Below, piece after piece: positions 45,778 through 56,800 of a DNA stretch of 64,000 bases. The notes beneath the pieces are model-generated. The model did no database searches. It saw nothing but the letters and a program-made list of their open reading frames with translations, and was not told the DNA's origin. Location: NCBI RefSeq assembly GCF_963259705.1, contig NC_081841.1, positions 87,433,063 to 87,497,062 of the forward strand. Reading direction: 5' to 3'. Origin of the DNA: Myotis daubentonii (taxonomy: Eukaryota > Chordata > Mammalia > Chiroptera > Vespertilionidae). A program made the translations under genes and the position numbers. The number at the start of each line of letters is the position of its first letter. Position 1 is the stretch's first letter.

Positions 45778-46370
45778 TATTGGGGTCCAGCCCCAGCAGG
45801 TCCAGGGGTTCCCAAAGGTGTGGACGGAGTCGATCATCATAGCCAGGTTCTCTAGCCAGGATCTCCAGCCAGGTTCTGTGTTTATTCAGGTGATCATCAT
45901 AGCCAGGTTCTGTAGCCAGGTTCTCCAGCCAGGTTCTGTTTTTATTGTCTTGTTACATCTGTATTTATACCAGTTGACTTTAATCCTATCAATTCTATTC
46001 CAAAGGTTAGGGCGTTTCTTATCTCCATTCCAAGGTTACTCTATTGTTCTATTAAGCTACAAGGAAGTAACTGAAGGAGATTATCCTAAGTAAAGATTAT
46101 GTAGTTTAAGCGTGATTGTTCGTAGTTAAAGTGATTAATTACCCACCTTGCACTTAGTTAAGGGGTTTTATTCCCTCCCTAACTCCAGGGAAAAATCCTC
46201 ACCTGGGGAAACAACCTTCCTTGGGGAGGTGGTCCTGTTTAAAACACATAGCGTTAAGAGGGGAAGCAAACATATGCCATATACACCAGGTCCCTTGAAA
46301 CATAAGCTGTGCAGATGTTTCTTCCCTGCAGCAACTGTGTCAAGCAGCAAAGGTGGACCAGCTTCTGGCA
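45778..46370 (-). mobile_element. Class II (ERVK-like) solo LTR, 593 bp
   Basis: On the minus strand it starts 'tgccagaagctggtccacc' and ends 'cctgctggggctggaccccaata', a class II style 3' end in which a final ACA has probably mutated to ATA. Perfect 6 bp duplication 'atgttc' (45772-45777, 46371-46376), the ERVK target size. No internal region. Confidence 0.85.
45832..45951 (-). repeat. 60 bp tandem duplication with poly(A) signal in the LTR
   Basis: Two 60 bp units start at 45832 and 45892 ('gatcatcatagccaggttct'). Each carries minus-strand AATAAA (45881-45886, 45941-45946). Shorter 'agccaggttct' repeats occur inside each unit. Confidence 0.9.
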
Positions 46371-46376
46371 ATGTTC

Positions 46377-47200
46377 CATTTAAACATTTTGACCAGACGT
46401 GCAGTTTATTAATTCAGTGTTGATCATCTAGAAGAAAATTTTCAGAATTATTGTTTTTATGTTTATAATCAGGATTACATATTGCAAACAATAGAAACCT
46501 ATTCTTGAAAACTCAAGCAAAAAGAGTATTGACTGGAAGACTATAGGGTGACTCACAAAATCAAAGGAAGCTCAAGGACCAGGTTTGAGAAAGAGCAAGA
46601 ATCTGGGGAGCTCTCAGAATTTTGTGAGCAGTAACTAAACTGTCATCACAGTGATGAATCAGCTTCTGTCATGCTTTCCGGTCCTTGGCCATTTAGGTAA
46701 GATTCAAAGTCCCGGAAAAAGAATTGGGTTGGCTTATTGTGGGTCACATGCTCATTACTTAGTGCTTAGCTACAGGGAAATGGGCCATCTTGACTTACAG
46801 TCCCACTTACATGGTACCCATTAGGGAAGAGGTACTGATGTTCTTTCATAAGAAAATTATGGTGCTATCATCAGAAGATGATGGGTGAACATGAACAACA
46901 TTTGTTAAAATGTATGTGTTTCTGTCTCCAAACAGTCTATTATAGGTTAAATTATACAATATATGATTAAGAATAGCAATTATTTAAAGCTGAAGAACAA
47001 ATAAAACATTCAAGGAGTAGTATTAACCTGGATGGTAAACTGACTGAATGCGTGAGTCATGAGAATTTATCTATCTGATCTCCTTGACCAGCATGAATGT
47101 TCATTTGATAAACTCTTAGAAGCTTAAAAATGCTTCTGATTTAAAGAAAAACATATAGACAACAATTTTACTTATCAATTTAATAACACCCCCCGTGTAG
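46377..47200. other. Unassigned, possible old repeat 46470-46900
   Basis: 'attgcaaacaatagaaacctattcttg' resembles the start of an old mammalian repeat. Limits and name unknown. No gene supported. Confidence 0.35.
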
Positions 47201-47204
47201 CAGA

Positions 47205-47735
47205 CATTTGCCATTTTAGGCTTTTTGGCATTCATTGCGCTTTCTCATGGCAACAGTATCCTAGTTTTCCACTTGTCTCAGGAGAAAACAACTTCATCCC
47301 TAGCTCCAGGGATAGGTTCTGACTGACCGAAGTTCATTCTCCTCTTCACAAGGATTATGTCCCATGACCTAACCTGGGCTGAAGAAAAACCAGAATATAT
47401 TTTTTGGAGACTTCTAGAAAAAAGTTTTAGTTTCTCCTCAGAATTTATCTGGAGAGCTACTCTCTCTGGTTAGTATGGGCACAGATGTGAGGCCTGATGT
47501 TGCTGCAGCCATTTTGTTACAACAAGAGATATAAAGTCTGCAGTCAAAGTTGACATACAAAGAGAGTAAATTGAAGAGAATTGCAGAGAAGTGAAGTTGG
47601 TGCCCAAAGGGTCACACTTTACCTGAAGTGGTCACTACTTGTGGACCTTAAATGAATCCCAAATGTATTTGATCTTGTATGCTAGTTTGAGTTGGCATTA
47701 CTATTATTGCATTTGAAATAATTCTGACTGATACA
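47205..47735 (+). mobile_element. Ancient ERVL/MaLR-like LTR
   Basis: 'ctccagggataggttctgactgacc', 'gcagccattttgttac' and the terminus 'agttggcattactattattgc...ataattctgactgataca' fit old MaLR-type LTR ends. Both limits approximate. Confidence 0.55.
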
Positions 47736-48204
47736 CTGCTAGCAATCCTCTGTAAGTCCTAGGGTCTATGAATTAGATTGAAAATTGCTGGATTCCATGA
47801 TATCTGTGGTCATCTCTAACAGGAAAAATTTTATGCTTTTTCTGGTAATAGGGGGTACAACTGAAGACAAGTTTGAAAAATGCATGTTAAATGATTGAAC
47901 ATGTATTCTGCAATAGATTTCAGCCTACCGTTGAAGTACATTTACTGTTTCTTAGCTATTTTTAATTCAGAAAGAGGAACTTTTGTGATTCATTTCTCTT
48001 TTTTGTTCTGTGTGGTTGAATATTTGTGACTTTCATAGCTTTATTTTTCTTTAAATGCATCATCTTTATGCAAAGTTTCAAATTTTATTAATTATCTCAA
48101 TTTTTGTCTTTTGTTGGGCAATCGGAGATTCCAAAACATAATAGGTATTTAATAAATGCATGTTTAATTAAAGTTATGATTTCATCAATAGCATATTCCC
48201 AAAC
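47736..48204. other. No recognised feature
   Basis: AT-rich unique-looking sequence. Confidence 0.4.
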
Positions 48205-48420
48205 CAGTGGTTCTCAAATGTGGTTGCACATTAGAATCACCTGGATCATTTTTAAATAGTAGTTCTTAAAGTTCAGAGTACATCAAATCACCTGGTAGAC
48301 TTGTTGAAACAGATGTGCCAATCTCATTTCTGATTCAGTCGTTCTAGGGTGGTGCTCCAGATTTTTACATTTCTAAATAGTTCCCAGGTGATACTGATGT
48401 TACCAACCTGGAGACTACTG
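48205..48420. mobile_element. MER5-type hAT MITE
   Basis: 'cagtggttctcaaatgtggttgcacattagaatcacctgg', 'tctgattcagtcgttctagggtgg' and 'agttcccaggtgatactgatg...actactg' follow the MER5A order. Confidence 0.85.
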
Positions 48421-48428
48421 CTCTAAAA

Positions 48429-48712
48429 ATAGTATCACATAATCTCACTCATATGTGGAATCTAATGAACAAAGTAGATCCAGAGACATAGAAGCATAGA
48501 ACAGACTATTGAATCTCAGAAGGAAGGCAGTGGAGAGTGGGTGAGTGGGAAAAGATCAACTGAAGAACTTTTACGCACATATGCATAATCCATGGACACA
48601 GACAATAGGGTGGTGAAGGCCTAGGGGGGAGGTGGGCTAGCAAAGGTCAAGGGGGGGGGGTGAAAAGGAGACATATGTAATGCTTTTGACAATACGGATT
48701 AAAAAAAAAAAT
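48429..48712 (+). mobile_element. 5'-truncated bat L1 3' UTR with poly(A)
   Basis: 'tcacataatctcactcatatgtggaatc', 'gatccagagacatagaagcatagaacagac', 'atccatggacacagacaatagggtgg' and a terminal A-run. Same 3' UTR as in the HAL1-like element at 2560-2770. Confidence 0.88.
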
Positions 48713-48726
48713 TCATCCTAGATTGT

Positions 48727-48807
48727 GTAAATCAGAATCTCTTTGGTGGAGGTAATTTTTAAGACTTCCCAGATGATTCTGATGGAGATCCAGGTTGAAA
48801 ACCACTG
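48727..48807. mobile_element. MER5-type hAT fragment
   Basis: 'gtaaatcagaatctctttgg...cccagatgattctgatgg...ggttgaaaaccactg' is the 3' half of another MER5-like element. The L1 above probably lies inside it. Confidence 0.7.
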
Positions 48808-49213
48808 TACTAAACAGAGAAGGATGGCTGGCTTTTATCTTCTGATTAAGCATGTACAGAGGTCTTTTTATTATTCCAATAAACTGAACTCCTTGACCCA
48901 CAGGTGCTATCTCACTAAGAAGAGTTAATAAACTTACACTTAAAAAAAAGACAAGGGCCTGCGGGAAGTGAGGAATGGGGAGTTATAGGTGAATGAATAC
49001 AGAGTTTCAGTTTATTAATTTTGGGAAGATGAAAAAGTAAAAAAAAATAAAAAAAAAATGAATCACTATTGTTCATTACTTAGAAGAATCACAAACAAGT
49101 ATCAACTATCTCTTGACCCAGGAAAATCTAGATAACCTCAAAAGAACATCTGAAATTATTTTATTCAGGAAAACAAATGGTCATGCATGAGATTAGGAAC
49201 TGCTGGAGGGACA
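48808..49213. other. No recognised feature
   Basis: Unique-looking with A-rich runs near 49040-49060. Confidence 0.4.
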
Positions 49214-49227
49214 GAGAAAGGAGTGAT

Positions 49228-49439
49228 TGCCGAAACCGGTTTGGCTCAGTGGATAGAACGTCGGCTGCGAACTGAAAGGTCCCAGGTTCAATTCTGGTCA
49301 AGGGCATGTACCTGGGTTGTGGGCACATCTCCAGTGGGAGATGTGCAGGAGGCAGCTGATCGATGTTTCTCTCTCATCGATGTTTCTGACTCTCTATCTC
49401 TCTCCCTTTCTCTCTGTAAAAAATCAATAAAATATATTG
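49228..49439 (+). repeat. Ves SINE, intact
   Basis: tRNA-like head 'ccggtttggctcagtggatag', Ves body and 'aaaaaatcaataaaatatatt' tail. Perfect 14 bp duplication 'gagaaaggagtgat' (49214-49227, 49440-49453). Confidence 0.95.
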
Positions 49440-49640
49440 GAGAAAGGAGTGATGTTATCAGAATCCAGTGGCCTGGGTTACCGAAGGGAAGCTGGAGCAA
49501 GGATGGGCTTTTTCAGTTGGTAGCTGGTGTAGGGGCCCAGAACGAGTCACCCCAAGATGCACCTCTGGGTATGCAGATTGTTTTGAGCTAAAGGTAACTT
49601 TAGCTTTAGGCTCAAGATAAACTTCTGCCCCTCTCTCTTT

Positions 49641-49839
49641 AAAAAAAAATATATTTTATTGATTTCAGAGAGGAAGAGAGAGATAGAAACATTAATGGTG
49701 AGAATCAGTGATCAGCTACCTCCTGCATGTCTTCCACTGGGGATCAAGCCCACAACCTGGGCATGTGCCCTGACCTAGAATTGAGCTGTGACCTCCTGGT
49801 TCATAGGTTGACGCTGAATCACTGAGCCACACCAGTTGG
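49641..49839 (-). repeat. Ves SINE, antisense
   Basis: T-rich tail, 'ttgatttcagagaggaagagagagatag', 'tggttcataggttgacgctgaatcactgagccac'. Short duplication 'tctctcttta' at both sides. Confidence 0.92.
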
Positions 49840-50566
49840 TCTCTCTTTACCTAGAAGAACTGGAATTAGGCGCCTTTCCCATAACAGACGATCAGATACA
49901 ACTTCTTTTGGCATATTTGGCTCAGGGCAAATGTCTGTTCACTAAATATCCACTCTTATTCTGCAATGACCCTTTGAAGCCCCCAAGGTGCATTATCTCA
50001 TCCCCCAGCTCTTGTCTTAGATACCTCAGTCCCTCTTTCTATCTCTTAGTCTCTCCTACATGCGGGGTCTCTGATTCTCTCATGTATGAGGGGTTCCCAT
50101 ACATATGTATGTATTAAATTTAGTTATTTTCCCTTGCTAATCTGTCTTATGTCTATTTGATTATTAGTCCAGTCAGAAGAATCTTGAGGGTAGTGGAAAG
50201 TTTGTTCCTCCCTCAAACTGGAATAAAAAAGTAGATATAATTGCTGCCAGAGATGATTCCCAAGGCAGAGGGAGAAATACCTTCCTTTCTCTCTTCTGAC
50301 TCTCTGACCAGCACTGATCATTGGCTACTCCAGCAGAACAGTAGTTGACAAAGGAGTCTGGGCAAAACAGCCTGTGGGGCAGCATATAGAGCTGAGAAGA
50401 AGAGGGGAAGGGTGAGGAATGAATCTGAAGGCAAACGTGCTGAGGACCAACACACTCTTTATCTCTGGGACAATTCAGTGTCATTGATAAAAACCAATAT
50501 AAGGAACATCCATGCATGTAACTTTACTTAAAATAACATTTGGAATTGTTAGCTAATTATATTGGA
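49840..50566. other. No recognised feature
   Basis: Open frames (for example 50173-50517, -) have no recognisable domain. Confidence 0.4.
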
Positions 50567-50567
50567 A

Positions 50568-50916
50568 CTAGATGCCTGGTGCATGAAAATTCATGCACTC
50601 GGGGGGATCCCTCAGCCCAGCTTGTGCCCTCTTGTAGTCCGGGAGCCCTCAGGGGATGTCCAACTGATGGATGGCTTAGGTCTGCTGCAGTCTGGTCTCC
50701 CTCTGTGGAGGTGACCAATGGGCCAATCAGGGGATGGCACCAGCCCCCATTGCCCCGCCGCCCTCCCTCCCCCATTGCCATCCCCTCTCTCTGCCTGCTG
50801 GCATGTACCTTGGCTGGCCTGGTACCACCTGCTCACCAGACACCCCCCCACCCCCCCCGCCTACTGGTCATTTTGCCATTCGGTCAATTTGCATATTACT
50901 CTTTTATTATATAGGA
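50568..50916 (-). mobile_element. HeliBat-type Helitron (349 bp), antisense
   Basis: On the minus strand it starts 'tcctatataataaaagagtaatatgc' and ends 'gcaccaggcatctag', with T at 50917 and A at 50567 on the plus strand (A|T target in element orientation). The GC-rich interior gives several overlapping spurious ORFs. Confidence 0.93.
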
Positions 50917-51045
50917 TTTTCACGTACCCTAAAACTGTGTGTTTATATATGTATATTTGTTGTTTGGTTTTCTTTGTCCAATTGTTAACCTACTCTAAAC
51001 ACTATAGTCCTCTTCTAAAGTAAAGCCTAAAGGCTTCTTCTAGAG

Positions 51046-51234
51046 CAGTGGTTCTCAACCTGTTCACAGGGGTTGCCTAAGACCATCGGAAAACACATAT
51101 ATAATTACATATTGTTTTTGTGATTAATCACTATGCTTTAATTGTGTTCAATTTGTAACAATGAAATTGGGGGTCACCACAACATGAGGAACTGTATTAA
51201 AGGGTCGCGGCATTAGGAAGGTTGAGAAACACTG
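51046..51234. mobile_element. SPIN-type hAT MITE, internally deleted (189 bp)
   Basis: Same ends and blocks as 10503-10812. It lacks about 80 bases between 'gtaacaatgaaa' and 'ttgggggtcacc', and a GC-rich block after the left end. Flanks 'ttctagag' and 'gtctagag' form an 8 bp duplication with one mismatch around the TCTAGA-like core hAT elements favour. Confidence 0.92.
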
Positions 51235-51242
51235 GTCTAGAG

Positions 51243-52019
51243 TCTGGTATACCAGTTTTTCTAAATCCCTTCCTTTATGATGGAAAGTAAGTAATTGTCT
51301 AGGATTGAGACAACCCCTCTCATGGACTTTAGATATAGATAGTTTCTTGGATTTTTATATTTTTAGACCATGAAGTGCTCCCACATGTTTTCCTGACTTC
51401 CAGGCCTCAAATTCTCTAACTTCTTACAAGTAGGACCCTTTATTTTTTTACACAGTAAGCTCCCATTTTTCGTAAGAGCCTCCAGTGTGCTAAAGTCCAG
51501 TTAATGACTATCTCTCGAATTCCATTTCAAACTTCCTTAGTGAGGCCATTCTGGGTTGCCTTGAATCTATCATTTGAATAGTAAATAGGGTTACATTTTC
51601 CAGTAAATGTGCCTTTTTGCACTGTCTCCATAATCTCATCAGAGAATTTTTCCGGTCTAGATTGTCTAATACTGTTTTGTCTATGAATACCTAATTATCA
51701 TGTCCTTCAGTCTCCAAAATGGCAGTCATAATGTTGTAACATATGTAATTATATGCAAATATATATAATACTATTAGTTATTATAAGTCATTGACTCCTC
51801 AACAATTTCTAGCTTGTCTGAGAGGATCAGTTTCAGGAGCTCTCCCAAATGTTCCATGCTAAGGAATTATTAACTCTACTAGCTTTAATCCAGACCTGAG
51901 TGGATGGCCTTCTGGGATCTGTAAATAAATGAGCATTTGTAGCATTATATGCTCCTGGTAAAAACACTATTCTTTAGCTTATCCAATGAAACAGGAATTT
52001 TTAGGGATGAAAAAGACAA
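51243..52019. other. No recognised feature
   Basis: Unique AT-rich sequence. Confidence 0.4.
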
Positions 52020-52512
52020 GTTTTGGGAAATTTTATAAATTAAGGGGACCATGGAAGAAACATAGGGCTGCAGAGCAGCAGAAAGTATATTTCCATAGAA
52101 TGGGGGAGCTGAAAAGCTGCAACAGCTACATTTCCATAGAATGAGGGAGCTGGGAACAGCAAAAGGTCGATATTTACAAAATAAAGAGAAGGAAGCCCTT
52201 CATCCAGAAGGAGAAGAAGAAAGCCCAAAGGGAATAGGAAAACAAAAGGAAGGAAGGGGGAGCTCAGGAGTTACTATAGTAACCAGTCTAAGGGAATAGT
52301 GACCAATCGAAGGGGATATCAAGGCACCAGGATCTGCAGCCTTTACAGTAAGCCATAGGGAAAAGGATCACAGTGGGACCCTTTTCCCCTCCCCACAGGA
52401 GAGTCTGTACTTGTTCTTCAATAAATCTCCACTTTTGCTATACTACCTTCTGTCCGTGGATTCATTCTTCAACTCCAGGGGACAAAGAATCTGGGTTCCA
52501 GTACAAAAATTC
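52020..52512 (+). mobile_element. Class I-type LTR (limits approximate)
   Basis: U3 has a direct repeat 'tttccatagaatg' (about 52089 and 52130) and CCAAT ('agtgaccaatcg'). R/U5 follows: 'ttcaataaatctccacttttgctatactaccttctgtccgtgg' with AATAAA near 52421, and the end 'gggacaaagaatctgggttccagta', the usual wording at the 3' end of class I LTRs. Left end and duplication not determined. Confidence 0.65.
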
Positions 52513-52655
52513 CGTATCACTAACTCCATCTGACCTTTGGGTTGTCATGCTTTATTGAAGAAAAGAAGCTGAAAAGTCAAATCCTACATTTCCCGGTTTG
52601 CTCTATAGTTGGAATTTTCCAAGATATCCATGTCAACATAAGAAACATACAAACC

Positions 52656-53312
52656 TGTACATTTTTATGAATTTATTTAAGCCAAACTGATGACAATTGC
52701 TGGGAAGCAAAATATCAATGGATTGAGAAAATATCCAGAGAAGGGCAGTTTTGCACCATATTTTATACATTAAATCAAAGGAAGAGGCATAGGGAGGGTT
52801 CAATAAAATTCATTGGTGGTAGATTAGGGAGGTATGAGAAAGCAAAGTGGGGAAATCTCTGGGATTGGATAAAAAGTAAAATGAAGAGACAAATACTTCT
52901 TTTACATTGGTGGGTATAGGTAGTTAACAATTAAGTTTTACAGCACATAGAGATGGTAATCAGGGAACAAGATAATAATGAGAGGGTTTTGTGGTCTTGT
53001 GCTCTGGTGGGAGATTATACCCTTATGGGTCTGGAAAAGGGGATTTCTCAGACATTCCAAAGATATGCTATTTTAGATGCAAAAAGATAATAGGCAGCTC
53101 AGTTAAGGTAAAGATTGACCTTGGTCAAGGAAGATACAATTCTAGGACATGATTACTCACCATGACTCACTTTCAGTTAAGACGTTTTAATTTCAGACCA
53201 TCCTATATGGTCGCTTTCAGTCTCTGAGCGTATAAGGCCTCCATGCAGGCCTCCTCTGAGCTTGTCAGGTTTAGTACGTGGTCCCTTTTTTGTCCACACT
53301 CATGGGCAAAAT
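52656..53312 (-). repeat. LTR-like repeat, copy B
   Basis: Collinear with 13739-14310, sharing 'gccaaactgatgacaattgctgg', 'tctctgggattggat', 'cctcctctgagcttgtcaggtttagta' and 'tttttgtccacactcatg'. Minus-strand AATAAA at 52671-52676. Longer than copy A by an extra segment around 52950-53160. Confidence 0.6.
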
Positions 53313-55164
53313 TTGGAAGTCAGAAGTGCGGTGGTTGTGCTTTTGCCGTTGCTTTGGAACACTTGGTCATGGAGCATTTGGTTTTCTGTAGTAAGAGTGG
53401 CTGTTCCTAACTCCTTGGGCATTGAGAAGTGAGACATGGAGCACCCATTTTGCTGATGTGCATTTCAGCTAGGGTGGAATGCTCCTGGGAGGAGCATTTG
53501 TATTTTCCTTATTCTCTGGTTATCTAATGGGCAGAAATAGCAGTTCCCACATAAATTCATTGTTTTATCTGGGAATCATTTCTGGAAGCTAAGACCAGGT
53601 CTTCCTCCTCCGGCTCTGTGAATATCTGTTTTTCTGTATCTTCTACTTTTTTTTGTTTGTTTAATTAGCTGGTGCTGTATCTTCACTAAATCCTAATATA
53701 CTATTAAACACTAAATTAAGTAGATGGTAATATTTTCTCCAATTTCCAGAAACATACCTCAGACTTATTAAACATCCCATCATGGAAGGTATTAGGAACA
53801 TAAACTAGGGTAAAAGAGACTGATCTGCTAAATTTTCTGATGGGTTTTAGTTTATATTATTTTAAAGTTTAATTTTAATTGTTTATTTTTATCGATGCTA
53901 CTCAGTTGTTTAAAAAGTCAAATTTTTTTTTGCTGGATTTTTAATACAGTTTTAGTAACCCCTGTCTACCATTCTGAACTCCAGATACCTACTCCTCATA
54001 GATATTCTAACAATTTCTTCTGGAATCTACATTTTATTTCCAAACAGCATGCTTATATTTTTAAATAGCATGCCTCTGTTGTTATCTCTTGTATTTTTCT
54101 ATTTTTATTTATCTTTTGACTTCCTTCTGTGAAAGATGAAAACTTATCTCTTCTCCATTCTTTCCTCACCGATGAACACCTTCACACATTTCTTTTCTCA
54201 TCATTTTCTTATATAGATACCAAATTTTTATTAGAAAGTCTTCATGTTTACATTATTATGACTATGTGAACATTATTTAAAGCTGAACTATGTAGTTTAT
54301 AAGGCTCTTAGATTAAAAAAAAAAATCCCTTGAGGTGATAATTGTCTTACTTTTCCTTTTGCTTAATTTTATGTGCACCTCTTTGCTAATTTATCTACAA
54401 ATTCTCAAGATTTTCCTCAAGATATAAAAACCTATCAGATCACTTTTAAATGTCCCTTTCTCTTTTATTTCCCTTTCTTCCTCCCCAGACATCCTTTTTC
54501 GTGCCCTCAGACCTTGTGCTCTGGTCTGGAGCAGGCCAATGGCTGCACTGCTGTAATCTATAGCTCTCTCCTATGTTGGATTCCAGTTTCCTGGATCTTA
54601 CATTTTCAGCTTTCTTGGTGCATTCCCTCATTTGGTAGAACATTTTTTCCACCTGTTTTTTTTTGAAATATACATATTGGCGGGTGAGGAGAACATTGTA
54701 TTTCTTTCTTCTATACTTTCATTTAGTTGGGTGCCAAATTCTAAGCTCATATTTAGTAAGTATCTCTTGTATTCGGTGTGATATCCTAGCCCTCAGATGT
54801 GCCTGGTGCCCCTAAACTAGAGTTCTTCCAATTAACCTCTCTATAGAGTAAAACTCTACTTCTCTTTTTGGAGTTAGGAATGGGCATTTAGAGGTGCCAG
54901 GTATTCCAGTTTCTGAGTCCTTCTGCAGTCATGCAGTATGTACTGCTACATTTCCCTTTTCTTCTAAGTGAATAACCACTTATCCATCTACTTCAGCAAT
55001 TAAAATGTTGTTGTTGCTATTCTGCTCTATTTGTTCTTATAGATTTATGTTCTTTTAATCCCCTTAGTCTTATTTTAAAGAGGTTTGAGGAACAGGAAAG
55101 ACATAAACACATGTATCGGTATATAATTGCACATCTTTAACTGGAAGTTCTTTGACCATTTTTA
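53313..55164. other. No recognised feature
   Basis: AT-rich sequence. The 97-codon frame 54373-54666 has no recognisable motif. Confidence 0.4.
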
Positions 55165-55385
55165 AAAAATATGTGTTTTTTTTAAAATTTTTTAGAGAGA
55201 GAGAAAAGGAGAGGGAGAGGTAGAAACATGGATGATGAGAGAGATTCATTGATAGGCTGCCTTCTGCATGCCCCCTACTGGGGATTGAGCCTACAACCTG
55301 GGCATGTGCCCTGACCAGCAATCAAACCGTGATGTCCTGGTTCATGGGGTGACTCTCAACCATTGAGGCACATCGGCTGGATTGG
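55165..55385 (-). repeat. Ves SINE, antisense
   Basis: 'gagagagaaaaggagagggagag', 'catgccccctactggggattgagcc' and 'gtcctggttcatggggtgactctcaaccattgag' are antisense Ves. Duplication not clear. Confidence 0.88.
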
Positions 55386-56119
55386 CCACTGGTTTTTAAC
55401 ATCATCTATTTTTATGAGACCTGGACTGTGAATAACTGATTTATTCACACTTAAGGATTTTGGTCCTTTTAACAAATCCAGACACTTAATAACGTAGATG
55501 TAAAAGCAGGCCAGTTTCACAAAATCAGTTAATTTCAGGAGGATGTTTTGAGTTACCTAAAACATCCCATAGTAAATTATCGCTCTTGATTTTAACTCAG
55601 CTAACTAGTAAGACTAGCCTATGTCATATGAGTTTATTTGTTTGCTGTTCTATTTATTACATTCATAGTCTTTAGATGACTGGTCCTATTTTCTCAGTCT
55701 CTTGATATTTATATTTTAGGAACTTACTAATTCACAAAGGTTTTATAGGTCATTTTTGTGCTGAAATTAGTAATACTTTTGTTAAATCTGATCTAGGAAA
55801 CATCTGAACTTGGAAGATGGTTTTCCTCTGGGCCACTATTTCATGAATGCTGACTGGGTCTAAGAAGATAAATATAACTTCTCAAAATGTAATATCATTA
55901 AATGCCAGACAATGGGATGCCTGGGTGTATAAGAGGGACTCAGCTGACATCCCTATTCAAGAGGCCAGCATAATTTTTTAGTTTCCTGTATTTTGTGCTT
56001 AACTTTGGAAATTTGTGGAAAATTACATTGAATAAATGTTTAAAGAAGGGAACAAAATTCACTACTAATTCTACAAGTCAGAGATATCATCTGTCAATCA
56101 CTATTATTAGGTTTATTTT
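55386..56119. other. No recognised feature
   Basis: Unique AT-rich sequence. Confidence 0.4.
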
Positions 56120-56800
56120 ACTTAGTTGTATTAACATATAAATGTGCAGCAAAAAACTTTTCATTTTGTAGAAAATTTCAAACATATATAAAAGTAGATA
56201 AGAGTATAACGAATCTCTGTGTACCTGTTGTTTATCTTCCACAATTTTTAGCATGTTGCTATTCATTCTTCATTTATTCCCCACTCTATTTATTCATCCT
56301 CTATCTTTACTTGTTTTGCTATATTTTAAAACATATCCAAAACATCATATAATTTCACCCATAAATACATCAGTATTGCTTTTTAAAATATAAGAGGGTT
56401 TTAGTTTTCAATATGTTATCAGCCTTATCAAAATTAAATAATAATTCTTTAATATCATCTAGTGTCACTAAAAATCAACCATGTCAGATCCTGAGTTTTG
56501 ATTTCCAGTCTTCAAAACTGAGAAAAAAAATTGTGTTGTTTAAGCCACTAGTTTTATATTTTGTGATGGCGGCTAGACTAGACTAACATACCTAGACACC
56601 TGAACATTTTTGTTAAAAAAAATTGGTTTATTTAGCTTAATTCTCATAGGCAGACTATATTGAGATGTAATTTACATACCATAAAATTCATCCATTGTAA
56701 GTATAGCTTTCAATGAGTTGTAGTAAATGTATACTCAGCTTATTCATTTTGTGAAATCATCACCAAAATACAGTTTTAGAACAAATAGATCATTTATTAT
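56120..56800. mobile_element. Old L1M 3' UTR fragments
   Basis: 'tgtagaaaatttcaaacatatataaaagtagataagagtataacg' (about 56167) and 'ttgagatgtaatttacataccataaaattcatcc' (about 56658) with 'gtgaaatcatcaccaaaatacag' are typical of old L1M 3' ends. They may be separate fragments. Confidence 0.65.

Noticed and set aside
45832..45951. CRISPR-like direct repeats
   Set aside because: Only two tandem units within an LTR of a mammalian genome, no spacers.
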